Shown here: in pieces, positions 38,624-50,010 of the stretch
Numbering within the stretch: position 1 is the first letter of the stretch
How the letters are laid out: each line of letters opens with the position of its first letter
Made by a program: the position numbers and the translations under genes
Source: Mugil cephalus
Lineage: Eukaryota; Chordata; Actinopteri; Mugiliformes; Mugilidae
NCBI RefSeq assembly: GCF_022458985.1
Contig: NC_061783.1
Span: 1,518,413 to 1,582,412, forward strand
Length of the DNA: 64,000 nt
Direction: 5' to 3'
Notes under the pieces: generated by a model
Told to the model about the DNA's origin: nothing
Database searches by the model: none
What the model saw: the letters and a program-made list of their open reading frames with translations, nothing else

Positions 38624-41600
38624 TTAGGTCTGGCTCGCTAGATGTCGTAGCTCCTGCTTCTCTGTGCTGCTTGCTGCGTGACTAGTGTCCTCGCACATTT
38701 CAGGGTCCTCCTTGGTGGGAAGTGGTCTGCAGGGGACAAAACACAAAGTATTTGCTATCTGAAGGGAGAAAAAAAAATGTTTTGTTTTTTTTTCCTTGTT
38801 TAAATAGTTCACCAAACAAAGAGCTCCGGAGTGAGACTAAACAAACTGGGTCAATGCTGAAACAGCTGGTGCGCAGTCAGTGTGAAAAGAATAAAGGAAT
38901 AAAGGCGTTCTCAGTTTCATCCTAGCTCTGCTTTTGCTTTTTTGCTGACAACCAAACCCTATTCTCCTTTCTCCGATAAAGAAAACACCTGAAATTATAC
39001 CTTGATCACCACTCTGAAGAACATTTGAAACAGAGGTGAGGTCTCTGTACCTAATTTCCCAGTTCTCTGCGTCCTCCACCGTGTCAGGAAGAGGTCTGTC
39101 TGCAGTTTCAGGCAACGCCAGGGCAAGGATGGCCCCCAACAGCGGGGAGGTGCCAAAGATGACAAGGGGCGTAGCTGGGCTGTGGTTATGCAGCATGTTG
39201 ATGGCCGGTGCTAACACACCGCCCATTCTCGCAAACATGCAGGATACACCTATTCCTGTTTGTCTGTAGGTAAAATGTGACAGGGGTGAGTTTTTTTTTT
39301 TTTTTTTATTAAATTTAAAACTCTTTAAAAACGACTCTTGCCTTAAAACAGTGGGGAATATCTCAGCAGTGTATACGTAGATCACAGCAAAGGAAGCTGT
39401 TATGCCAAACTTTCCTGCCATGGCAAGAGCAGCCAGGATGTTGGGATGATCTACAGACAAAAGTAGCAAAATCATCCAAGCGATGAATTATATTTGAGCA
39501 TTATATATATGTATGAGGAAAAGCTGATGTTGCAGAAAGTTCCAGTCACTGTGTCCATCTAACCTGCAGGGATAGCCAGCATGAGCAGACAGGCGAGCCC
39601 TCCAAAAGCCAGGAACCCGCTTTGGGAGAATCGGCGGCTGCAGGGCAGGACGAGCAAGACCAGAGTACGAGCAGGGATCTCAACCAACCCGAACACAAAC
39701 TGGGTGAGGTAGAGGTCTGTCCCTAACCTGGACACACCCAGTGACAGGCCATAATACACCAGCACATTCACAAACCTGGGATTTCAAACAGGAGGGGAAT
39801 GAGAGGGAGAGAGAACGCAGATGGTATATGGAGTCAAGATTTGTCACTTAATAACACCAAAATGATAAGACTTACCAGATGTAAAACAAGATAATTGCTC
39901 TCTTTCTCATCTGAGGTGTCCGCACAAGATCCATCACAGAGTGACTTTTCCTCCCTCCGCCTAAAATGTCACACTTCTCAACCTGAGGTGATATGGGTGA
40001 ACAAATGAATCAAAAACCTTAAATCAAGTCTGTTGGCCTTATATATGTTTCACACTGTAATCAAATCCCGATAATATTTTAATAGTTAGTATATAACCAA
40101 TGCTTTTTGACCAAACAATCAGCGATCGCTAGAAACATAAACAACCCCCACCGTTGTACGTGTTCTTTTATTACACAGAACAAGGACAGTGCCAACCCTT
40201 CAATTCACAAGATGTGTCTCTTCATTGAGATCATTTTCCTCTGTGGAGTTTATTGTGTTTTGCTCCTTTTTTCCAGATGATTGCACATGACAGCTGTGCC
40301 ATAAATGCAAGGAGACAGACCTGAACAGTGGGAGGTAACACCCTGCCGTTAACAAGCGCTGCCTTGCGGAGGAGGGCGATGGCCTCCTCTCTCCTGTCGT
40401 TGGCCAACAACCACCTAGCAGACTGAGGCACCACCCTGACAGACAGAGAGCAGGAAGAGAGAATGAAGGTTTGGAGAGGGGCGAGAGAGACTAGTGACAG
40501 AAATAAGGGAAGAGGAGGGAGTATCACAAAGAGGCAATTCATGTGTGAACCTAATGCCCGTTGAATTTCCTACCATATATAGAAGATAAGTAGGAACCCT
40601 GGGGCTGATATAGCTAGTTGCAGTTTCCTCCAGTCTCGTATCAGGTACGCTACTCCTGCTAGCAGCATGTAACCCAAGCCAAAGGCGTAGTCTGTGATGA
40701 TACCAGCCAGCATGCGTTTCTTGGTGCACGTCCACTCAGTTCCTACACAGGAGGAGAGGAGAGGAGAGGAGAGGAGAGGAGAGGAGAGGAGAGGAGAGGA
40801 GAGGAGAGGAGAGGAGAGGAGAGGAGAGGAGAGGAGAGGAGAGGAGAGGAGGAATGGTGGGTTTGTGGTTTAGCCGAGGTGGTGGTTTGAAGCTTTAAGG
40901 TCAAAGGAAGAGTCACAAGGGGTTTGACAAGAACATGATCAAAGTAATGCATTTGCAGGTCTGATTATTAACTGAAAAGGAGACATCAACAGCTGTGCTG
41001 ACTACTAACATTTTCCTCTTTTCTTGTATCTAGTGCAGCCGGTCAAACTTTCATGTAAATTTTGATTCATCTACAGCCGAAACAATCTGGGAGTGTGGAA
41101 CTGTTTCTTAGCCCGGTACAGTAAGGCAATATGACATAACTTAGGGCTAGATTGTAAAACATTTCTCTCCCCCTGCTTGCAGTGGGAGTAAACCTGGCAA
41201 TACACTTAGATAGAAACTGGTCCACCCCAAAGTGGCAAAAACAGAGTAGTGTTGTTTATGCTATTCAGTGCAGTGAGGAATTTACAGACATGTACATTGA
41301 GGGAACTAAACAACATTCATAAATGCATGGCCAACACACAGGAGAGCCAGCTCATCAGGGAACGACTCAACAGTCCACCTCCACCTGAAGGACAAAGGGC
41401 ACTCCTTTGAAGATAACAACATCAAAGTCCTGGCCAGAGAGGACAGATGGTTTGAGAGAGGAGTAAAGGAAGCCTCTATGTCAAAGTGGAAAAACCTTCT
41501 CTGAATAGAGGAGGTGGAATGAGATTTAATTTAATATCTATTTACAAATCAGTTTTGACTTCTGTCCCCAAGAAGTTTTAACAACATTCATACCTTGAGA

Positions 41601-42083
41601 CTGGAGGCTCCTACTAACAGTAGCTTAGTTAGAGCACCATCCATAGGGCCTTTATTCAATGCCTTTTGGATAAAATATATATATATATATGGAAAGATGG
41701 ATGTTTTTGTGGATTTTTCCACTTCAACTGTGTGGTGTTTTGTGTTTTGTAATTGAAAAATGGAACTATATTTAAAATATAAAAGAGAGGTGTGAATTTC
41801 ATTACATGTATACACTTAAACATAATGGTAAACTATTTTGCAGGCATGACACAGTCAATTTAAATTGACTGTGTCATGCCTTGTTACATTTATATTCGAC
41901 TATGTATGTTTTAGGTCGTACCAAGCACGAAGGCATTGATGATGACTCCAGATATTGTGGCACCAACTACAAAGCGAAGAATCACATAGACTGGGAAGTT
42001 GGGCGCAAAAGCTACAGCCACTCCAAACACAGTCTGCAGAGCGATGGACAGCAGCAGAACAAAACGCCGGCCGTACCTTGCAC

Positions 42084-42143
<60 letters not shown>

Positions 42144-44775
42144 GAGATAAACACAAGTTTGGTGTCTAATGTCATCTAAATGAGACAGAGACAGAAATGA
42201 CAACTGGTAAACTCATAAGATGATTCCACCTTTAACTCTAGTTGTGGGAGACACTGTTAGTGTTGTAAAAAGTGAATGTAAATGACACAAATAAACACAG
42301 TACAATCTGTTTTGAAATGATATACCTGTATTTAAAGTATTATGCAGGTTAAAATGCTGAAATCAGAACAGAAGAACAGAGAGCCAGGAACACAGAAAAT
42401 CAAAAAGGGAAGGGGTTCTGAATAATCACTGCTCCAGCATAACAAACCAGGCCTGAGGAATCAGTATCATACCCAACGGATGTGAGCTTATCTCAAGGAC
42501 AGAGATAGGGGGCTGCTCATGCCTATTTCTCATGCCTAGTGAGGATACAGGAGTGAGGACATTGAGCCTTTAAGGAGAAAGGCAAGTAATGTAGACAATA
42601 AACAATGAACTGTATTTTTTGACACAGGTAGAAACTGGGCAATAAGTGATTATGTAACTTAAAAAACGGCTGAATGTAGAGCAAAACCCAGCTCAAAGGG
42701 AGGACCATTTTGTGAGGTGTAACATAAAGAAAAATCAGTTGCGATCCAACTCTTTATGTCTGAACCTGACAGAAACTTAGCATCACCATCACTTCTCTGA
42801 TCCTGTTATCTGAAAAGGTTAAGATAATTCAGAGGTTTACTCAACACTATCAGAAACTGGTTAATAAGCGGGCTGCAGTCATCAGTGCGTTTACATGCAG
42901 AGCTTAATCAAGCTATGCTCAAAATTTGACTTTCTGACTACAGTCCTTGTCCCTGTTTACATGCAATGGAGAAAATCAAATAACTGATGGGAACATGTCC
43001 TCCTCCTCCACACTGGGTGGCGATATGTGTCTTTTCAGCGGGTTATTACCACATTTATACGCTCGCTTTCCTGTTGACCTATTACATCATATAATAAACA
43101 AGAGTCATTCATGCGCCAGACTGGCATTTAAACAACAATCATAGGGACAATAGTACATTTTTTAATCTCGCACTTAATTTTCGCGCTACTTCTGATGCAG
43201 ATAAGTTGCACGATATCCCTCAGACAGTTCTTCTACTGGCTCTGTTTACCCTCCTCTTCTTCTGCGACCAGCTTTCTTGAATGTTTTTCTTTTGTCACAC
43301 GCCAGCGCAGTGGTTGTGGAGCATGCACACACGCATTATCTGATTGCAAACTGTCGAATCGAATTCCAATCGCATTATCTAGATGTCTTAATCGGATAAT
43401 GAGAACTCCGATTTACATGCACTTAAGTTCTCCTGTTATAGTTCAATTAAGGCAATAATTAATTTTTTTCACGTGCATAAGACATTGGAAAGAATTGGAA
43501 TCAATATGTGAAGACATGACTTAATGAGAAGATAATCTACACTATTGTTACCGTCAGCCTGTTCTGTAGACACAATCATATTGTTGTGACAGCATTCAGA
43601 CCCTGACACAGAACCCTCTGTGCCTTGTCTCAGTGATCTTGACGATAATCTCTGCATTTAAAGTCACTGCTCTTGCAAAAATAAATGAATAAACAAATAA
43701 GTGAAAATGATAACTCTTACCAACAGCAAAAGCATTGACGCAGAAATTACACCAGTTCTCAAAAATTCCTTAAGGCACAAATGTTGCATACAGGAAAGGT
43801 TGTCCCAATTAAGAAGAAACCATATTAATCAAACAAACCTTTTAATATTTGGCCATTGAACTAAATCCTCATGGTGTGTCAAGTGCCCTACTTACACACA
43901 GCTACCTACATACAGCAGCCTCCAGGTGTGTTCACATCTACAGCTGTGCTTTGATGTGATGCTGAGCGCCTGAGGTTTCGGGCTGCACGCTGAAAGAGAT
44001 CCTACCTGTCTGCCATGGCTCCAAACAACACAGATCCCACCAACAGGCCAAACATGTAGATGGATGATCCGAGACTGTTCAGTCCAGCTCTGCTGCATAC
44101 CAGGTCCCACTGGTAGGTTAAAAAAGTTCATAAACTATATATACCGTATTTTTATTTTCTGCAACAATAGTATCGTTAGCCATAACTGTTTTGAAATAAG
44201 AGAAAAACTACAGCAAATAAAAGACATATTAAAAGGCAAAAGCATCTGTGTGGTCTTCAGGAGTAAAGAATGTAACGGCCATAGCCTGCCTTTTCATATT
44301 TTGGTACTGTTATTCTTTAATTTATCAAATAACAAACGTTCCCATATGTTAATACATACGCCTAATATCCAATCCATTACTAGTCACATCATTTTACACA
44401 CTGAACTGTTAAATGCAGAAGTGAACATCCTTGTACCTCGGTGACAGTGGTGCTCTGGAAAGTCTCCTTGCTGTAAACCCATCCGTGGCCACACGGGACG
44501 CGCTCAGTTCGGTTGCCTTGGAGCAGGGCCTTCGTGGAGAAGCAGGAGGAGTCCAAGAGGCTGAAGTTCATGTTGACTGTACCAGGCACGAAGGACTGAT
44601 TCCCGACCGCGGAGCTCGGGCTCTCCCGGCACTGATGGGGCGGCGTGGCTCCGGTGAAGATGCTCACCATCATATGGAAGGCGAGGAGGATCTGAGGTAA
44701 ACAAATCCATATGTACAGCATTTTCTGGTATTTGCCGAATCCTCCTATGGCAGAGAGGATCTGGTCAAAATTCAT
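38624..44775 (-). CDS. slc22a13: SLC22A13-like organic anion transporter (10 exons, 541 aa)
   Basis: Coding exons are 44775-44437, 44109-44006, 42076-41922, 40742-40574, 40435-40321, 39982-39876, 39775-39564, 39450-39342, 39263-39051 and 38726-38624 (1626 nt; intron 8 is GC-AG). The protein is a 12-TM major-facilitator transporter. MNFDQILSAIGGFGKYQ leads into TM1, and the large extracellular loop has three N-glycosylation sequons (NQS, NFS, NRT). The MFS motif ADRYGRR follows TM2. PQSARWLL marks the intracellular loop, YYGLSLGV and PARTLVL lie in the second half, and the C terminus has LPETADRPLPDTVED. The SLC22A13/OAT10 group, known for urate and nicotinate exchange, fits best; SLC22A7 is the main alternative. 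An in-frame Met at 44919 would add 48 residues, but MNFDQIL is the family start. The introns carry several repeats. Confidence 0.88.
40751..40851. repeat. (GAGGA)n microsatellite, about 20 units, abutting the slc22a13-like exon 4 acceptor
   Basis: A perfect pentanucleotide tract of 100 bases. On the transcribed (minus) strand it is pure TCCTC and ends about 8 bases before the acceptor AG of the exon starting at 40742, so it forms the polypyrimidine tract. Its mirror symmetry also makes triplex (H-DNA) formation possible. Confidence 0.95.
41335..41516 (+). mobile_element. Penelope-like element fragment (GIY-YIG endonuclease end)
   Basis: The plus strand reads NDSTVHLHLKDKGHSFEDNN, then KVLAREDRWFERGVKEAS and a stop. 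This is the C-terminal part of the GIY-YIG endonuclease region typical of fish Penelope-like retroelements. It is a short relic in antisense orientation within slc22a13-like intron 3. The family is assigned from memory of that conserved block. Confidence 0.65.
41842..41881. repeat. 40-bp perfect palindrome
   Basis: AGGCATGACACAGTCAATTT (41842-41861) is followed directly by its exact reverse complement (41862-41881), with no spacer. It lies in slc22a13-like intron 3, about 40 bases past the donor of exon 3 (41922). The pre-mRNA could fold into a 20-bp hairpin there. No known family is recognised. Confidence 0.95.
42085..42145. repeat. (GA)n microsatellite abutting the slc22a13-like exon 3 acceptor
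   Basis: An almost uninterrupted GA tract. On the transcribed strand it is (TC)n and ends about 8 bases from the acceptor AG of the exon starting at 42076, where it provides the polypyrimidine tract. Confidence 0.95.
42880..43440. repeat. Possible non-autonomous DNA element in slc22a13-like intron 2
   Basis: Both ends carry TTTACATGCA (cgtttacatgcagagctta near 42891 and atttacatgcacttaag near 43412), and the interior has 'aatcggataatgagaactccg'. This style is familiar from fish MITE-like repeats. The shared block is direct rather than inverted, so the class is uncertain. Confidence 0.35.
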
Positions 44776-46189
44776 TTTTTTTTTTTGGAGGGGGGAATAT
44801 AGGTCAGATTGGAGACTCTTGGATCGAATCAGCCCGGGGATAGAGGCGTAATGCTTCAATTTACGCAGCAGATGATGAGGCGATGGAGAGGTGCGCTCTG
44901 TTGGTCGGGACGTAAACAATGGAAATCAATTCCCATGTGCTACCGTGCTCAGTCCTGGTGTAGTCCACCAACATTTAACCCTTCTGAAGTGGCTCGAGAA
45001 AAACATCTAGGCCAGACAGACCTGCCCGCTGACAAACTCCCACCGTCCTGCAAGCAGCGACATTGTTTCCAACTGTGCTCCCACAGGTCTAATAAATACT
45101 CCGTAATCAGTCGGTCTCCCAAAGGGTATATAACAAAGTTTTTCCTCTCTAAAGATGCGCAAGTAAATGCATCATGTTGGTGGTCTTGTTACTAAAAATG
45201 TCTACATGTACTGCAGAATTTAAGGTATTAAAAAGTGAGGAAAGTCGAGCGTCCACACAATCGCCTGTGTTGTTTCGGATGCTCCTGCTGTTTTCCACAC
45301 GGAACAAAAATCCGGAGGAGCGCACACACATTAATGGCAGCTGGGATCGCGTATGGTGAGATGTATCCGTTACTTATAGGGCAGGTCTCACTGTAGAACG
45401 ACGCTCCAGTGAGAGAACCACACATCATTGCGATCCCGTGTGTTCATTATGGAAATCATTCACGCATCTGATGCGCATGCTCCCAGTCCCTGTTGATGCA
45501 GGTGCCAGTGTTTATTGCCTACAACACGACCCTTTCTACTAGGAATTTGTTGTTTGTTGCGCACAAAGGCATTCTGCTGCCATCTGCTGTTTGAACGACA
45601 GCTCCCACTAAGCGCCTACGGAAAATACTCCGAAATAACGAATGGATTTTGCTGAACTGACAAGGTATCTGTTGTTAACTTAATTTCCTGATGTGCCTTC
45701 TCCTTTGTTTTCCCTACCCATACTTCATAAATAAACCTGTCTGACTCACCAGCAATAAAGTTGCCAAAAACAAATTCAAGATTTTAAATGAAAAGGCTCC
45801 ATGTGTAACTAAATGTTTCATACCATTATGCATTATTTATACTTTCATTATATTAATTAACAGGTTAATGATAGTCAAGTGTGCATATGAATTCCACTGT
45901 AACATTGTATTTCATTGGGATGGACACAGTTATACAACATTTTGTACAACATCTTGTATGTGAAGTTCTTTAGTCATCCAGATCACAGTATGTCCAAAGT
46001 TTTCTTCACTTCTGGGTTAGGGTTAGAAGCTCTCTGGGTGACTGGCAAAATATCTTCAAGAAACTGTTTTTGGTATGATATATAACAATTTGAACAACAC
46101 TGGGTACATTTAGCCCCATGCAGGCCAGTGTATGTAACTGTTACAATGTATTGATTCAAGACATTATCTAATCACCGACAACACTCATC

Positions 46190-46450
46190 CCATCACATCT
46201 TCCATATTGCTTAATCCTCACTAGGGTTGCAGGGGTTGCTGGAGCCTATCCCAGCTGTCAACGGGCGAGAGGCAGGGAAGGTGCCAGCCCTGCCAGCCTG
46301 TAGGTGCCTGTAAACATAGACAAACAAACATTGTCATTCACACTCACACCTAGGGTCAATTTAGAGTCGTTGGAGGTGGGAGAAAACCACGCGGACACAG
46401 GGAGAACTCCACCTAGAAAGGCCCGAGCTGGACTCAAACCCGGACTTTCC
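46190..46450. repeat. Teleost dispersed repeat (GGAGCCTATCCCAGCTGTCA type), copy 1
   Basis: Ordered blocks 'ggagcctatcccagctgtca', 'acgggcgagaggc', 'cactcacacctagggtcaattta' and 'gagaaaaccacgcggacacaggg' mark a very common fish repeat. A second, more diverged copy lies at 57610-57915. Confidence 0.65.
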
Positions 46451-46539
46451 ACTTCACAGAAATCTGGATCACATCTGGATCATAAATTGAGACAAAAAAG
46501 GTCAGAGCTAAGGTACTTTAATATCTGCTGGAAGCTCCT

Positions 46540-47955
46540 GGACATTCGTTCTACCAGACTACCATTACTGGTGCCATCTTCTACACTGTGGTGTGCTGGA
46601 GAAGCAGCACCAAGAAGAAGGGAAACTCACTACTGGATAAACTGATACAGAAGGCAGGCTCCATGGTAAGAACAGAGCTGGAATCCCTGACATCAGTGGG
46701 AGGACCTTGAGGACCTTGAACCTTGAACAAACTCTGGTCCATCATGTTCAGTGTCCATCACCCTCTACATCAGGCATGTCAAACTCAGTTTGGCTCTGGG
46801 GCCGGATCCAGACTTTCTGTTCTCAGGTGGGCCGGATCAGTAAAAGAATGTCAACTCCAAATATTTAGCTTTGTTTTTCAGTACTATGCTTTATCATTCA
46901 GCCTACATTTGTAGCCTACCCTACATATTATAATCACGGATGACAAGGGATCTTTTCTAAGCACAACACATTTATTCAAAAACAATGGGAAAAAAAATAT
47001 TTTTCATGTTTGGCCGTGAATGTGTTCACAACTGGTTTATTTTAACAGTTGAGTGAATGCAGTTTTACACCTGAACCAACTCACCACACTAAACAAACTC
47101 AAGTGGGTGCTATAAAAAAAATATTTTCGCCTTAATTGTCATACTGCTTTGAAATAAATAAAAAAAGAAATACAAAATAAAATAAAATAAATAAATAAAA
47201 AAGTTATAGCAGTGCATGGGCAATAGGATTAGACTACATCAGATCAAACTACTATGCTGGGCCTACTGAAGCTGAGAATATACTGCACAATTTTAATTGT
47301 CTTTAATATGACATACTTGTCTTTATGATGAGTGGCGCCGAATATTAAACTCTTTGAACACTGCAACTTGCTGATTACTTACCAAGCACACTGGTTTTGC
47401 ATTCACTTCTGTGAATAAATACTTCTCGGTCCATTTCTCCTGGAAAACTCTGCACTCCGTGTCCACTCTTCTTTTTTTTGACAGTGCCATTTTGGGAAGG
47501 GTGTGTTGACCGATAACTTGTTTAGTAGTGGTGAATGGTGAAGCAAGATTGCCGGTTTATTTTTACTTGGACACATCACGTTGCGAATGTTTATTTCCTG
47601 TGACTAACTCGTGTCAGTGCCGCATGCTTGACGTGAGCGCTTTTACACATTTACTGCCCTCTAGCGGCCAGAGGGAGCATTTGGTTTGTATTTATTTTAA
47701 AAAATCATAACTTTTAATAGAAATTAGCTAGAGACTAGCTTCTTTTTTTGACATACTCAGAAATTTATGCCGGGCCGGATTAAATGACCCAACGGGCCGG
47801 GTCCGGCTCTACATGAACCCATAGTCAAGCAAAGAAGCTTGTTCGTTGACAGGCTGCCATCTCTGTCCTGCTCCAGGGACGGGCTGAGGAGGTTGTTTGT
47901 CCCTCAGGACATAAGACTCTACCACACTTCCCTGTGAGGAACCAACTGGACTGTA
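46540..47955 (+). mobile_element. LINE ORF2 C-terminal remnant (L2/Rex-like), split by a DNA element
   Basis: The left piece (to 46770) reads in the frame LLDKLIQKAGSMVRTELESL and then, after a break, NKLWSIMFSVHHPLH. The right piece (from 47807) continues in frame with KQRSLFVDRLPSLSCSRDGL and LFVPQDIRLYH before a stop, the usual C-terminal block of fish LINEs. The 1-kb element between them is a later insertion. Confidence 0.75.
46771..47806. mobile_element. Non-autonomous hAT-like element with 8-bp flanking duplication
   Basis: It starts CAGGCATGTCAAACTCAG and contains the 'gggccggat' blocks near both ends. It is flanked by CTCTACAT on each side (46763-46770 and 47807-47814). Eight-base target duplications and a CAGG start fit the hAT superfamily. 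The right end (gggccgggtccgg) does not mirror the left end, so the terminal inverted repeat may be damaged. No transposase is encoded. Confidence 0.6.
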
Positions 47956-48530
47956 GTCAATGCTGATACTACTGTACAGTGGTACCAGTGATCCACTAAT
48001 GAAGGTCGTGCTTTTTATTAAAAGACATGTACAGTACCTACTGTCAAAAATGGTGGAGGCACTATCATGGTTTATATGTATGAGTGCTGCTGGTGTTGGT
48101 CGTTTCACTGTCTGTGATGGCACATTGAACTCTGTTAAATATTGTGCCATTCTCCAAACCCACATGCTCCCTTCTCCACATGCACTGTTCCATCAAGGTC
48201 TAAACTGGATGTTTCAACAAGATAATGCTCCTTGCCACACATCCAGGGCCAGTAGAACTTGGCTGCAGTATCCAGGTCTTAGAGTGGCCAGATCAGTGTC
48301 CGGACATGAACCCCACTGAAAATCTGTGGTGGATTATCAAAAGGTCTGTTTCAAAGCACAAACCAAAGAATTTAGAAGAATTAAAAGTAGTAATTCAAGA
48401 AGAATGGGACAAGATTACCCCTCAACATTGTGAAAGGCTCATGGGAAACATGTCAGCCAGGATTAGAGCTCTACTGCTAATGGCAGGAGGCCTAAATATT
48501 CCTTTGATGATGATGTGATGGTTTATTAAT
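47956..48530 (+). pseudogene. Tc1/mariner transposase remnant
   Basis: Two overlapping broken frames carry recognisable Tc1-like transposase blocks: SAAGVGRFTVCDGTLNSVKY, FQQDNAPCHTSRASRTWL and, after a frameshift, LEWPDQCPDMNPTENLWWII and LEELKVVIQEEWDKI. The N-terminal DNA-binding half is missing and there are frameshifts, so it cannot be active. It directly follows the LINE remnant. Confidence 0.85.
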
Positions 48531-49269
48531 TTTTCATTCAGTTTTGAACACATCCTCTGTTATTGCTGATTTTGATACTGACAATGTTGAGAAGTGACAT
48601 ATTGAAACTGTCACACAGCCTGATATCAAAATATCTGCAGTAAAGCACTGAGGAACAGTGTTACAGAAAACAAAGCTCCTAATCGTATAGACTAACAACA
48701 GCGGAGTACAATATAAGTATCACCCCAGTGAAGATCTCTGTGAAATACTACTGGCAACTGTGAGGATCATTTAGGATATCAGAATGTCAGGGTATATTAT
48801 TAGGCCTAGTAAAAAGGGAAACAAAAATAAAAGAATATGACAACATTATTTGGTCCATAGCGTTTTGGTAAAGGAGTATATCTGCTGGAGATCAGTGGCT
48901 AATCTCTCTTCAGTCTAGCTCGTGGGGTGCAGAGAATCCCCCGTAGTTTCCAGTTGTATCAGCCCTTCCTGTTATGGGTGCTAGTGACGTCACTGATGCT
49001 TAACCCATAAGATATATTCACATGCCTCCGTTGGGTTTAGTAAAAATATCAGACATATATTTATGATATAATATAGATTGGTAAAATTAAAAATGCAGAC
49101 AATGTGCAACACCATTGAAAACCTTCAAGGTATTTGTCAAAACGGAATGATATATAACAATAATAATAATGATATATTTGATAATAATTATAATACAACA
49201 GAATTTATGATATAATAATCAAAATAAAATAAGGTACATTTACAGGAAGAGTATGTGTGAAATAACACA

Positions 49270-49270
<1 letters not shown>

Positions 49271-49331
<61 letters not shown>
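49271..49331. repeat. (AAT)n microsatellite, about 20 units
   Basis: An uninterrupted ATA/AAT trinucleotide tract in the slc22a13-trak1 spacer. Confidence 0.95.
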
Positions 49332-49335
<4 letters not shown>

Positions 49336-49917
49336 TAGTATTGGATTTGAATAGATTGTATTTATGACGCACTTAACATTTGAAGGACAAAACCATTCCA
49401 TCTGAACAATGCACAATAATAAGATACGGTACTATAAAAGTCTGTCATTTTAGTGTCAGTCACTGACAATGGCACTGACAGTGGTCTATCCGCTGGTCAG
49501 AACCCCTGCCCAAGATGGCGGCTCCGTTGACAAGTCTGACAAGCCTGAATGCGGCATCTATGTGTATATATATCTATGCATACCCTCTGTAGAGGGTATA
49601 CAGCACCACACTCAAAGATGTCGACAACAACGTAGCTCTCTTGAACACTCTCAGGCTGTTAAAGACTGTACATTTGATTTGATTCTTGAAAGGACTGGCA
49701 ATGATCCATAGAACCCCCTGGTCTGGTCTGGTATTAGCTCATTTGTGTTTGTTAAACCTCACATTTCAATAAACATTGGACAAAAACAGCAATTTTGACA
49801 CCAAATGAGATCAGAGTATGTATATATTCATAAAACATTCAAAAATGTATAATTTTATACCCTATGTCATCATTTGTATTATATTTGATACATGACTTTT
49901 TGAGACCGCTGCATCCT

Positions 49918-49945
49918 CTTTTTCCAGAAAAAATAAAATAAATAA

Positions 49946-49980
<35 letters not shown>

Positions 49981-50010
49981 TATTTACTTTATTTTTCTCT
50001 GGAAAAAAAA
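49918..50010. repeat. AT-rich near-palindrome of about 90 bp
   Basis: The left arm (tttttccagaaaaaataaaataaataat, then TA repeats) and the right arm (TA repeats, then attatttactttatttttctctggaaaaa) are close reverse complements. The centre is about 40 bases of TA. It may be a fold-back element or a fragile AT-rich hairpin. Confidence 0.75.

Noticed and set aside
40751..40851. Regular tandem units that might suggest a CRISPR-like array
   Set aside because: The units are 5 bp with no spacers, in a eukaryotic intron; it is a microsatellite.
47960..48518. Tc1-like transposase considered as an active gene
   Set aside because: The N-terminal DNA-binding part is missing and at least one frameshift separates the catalytic blocks.
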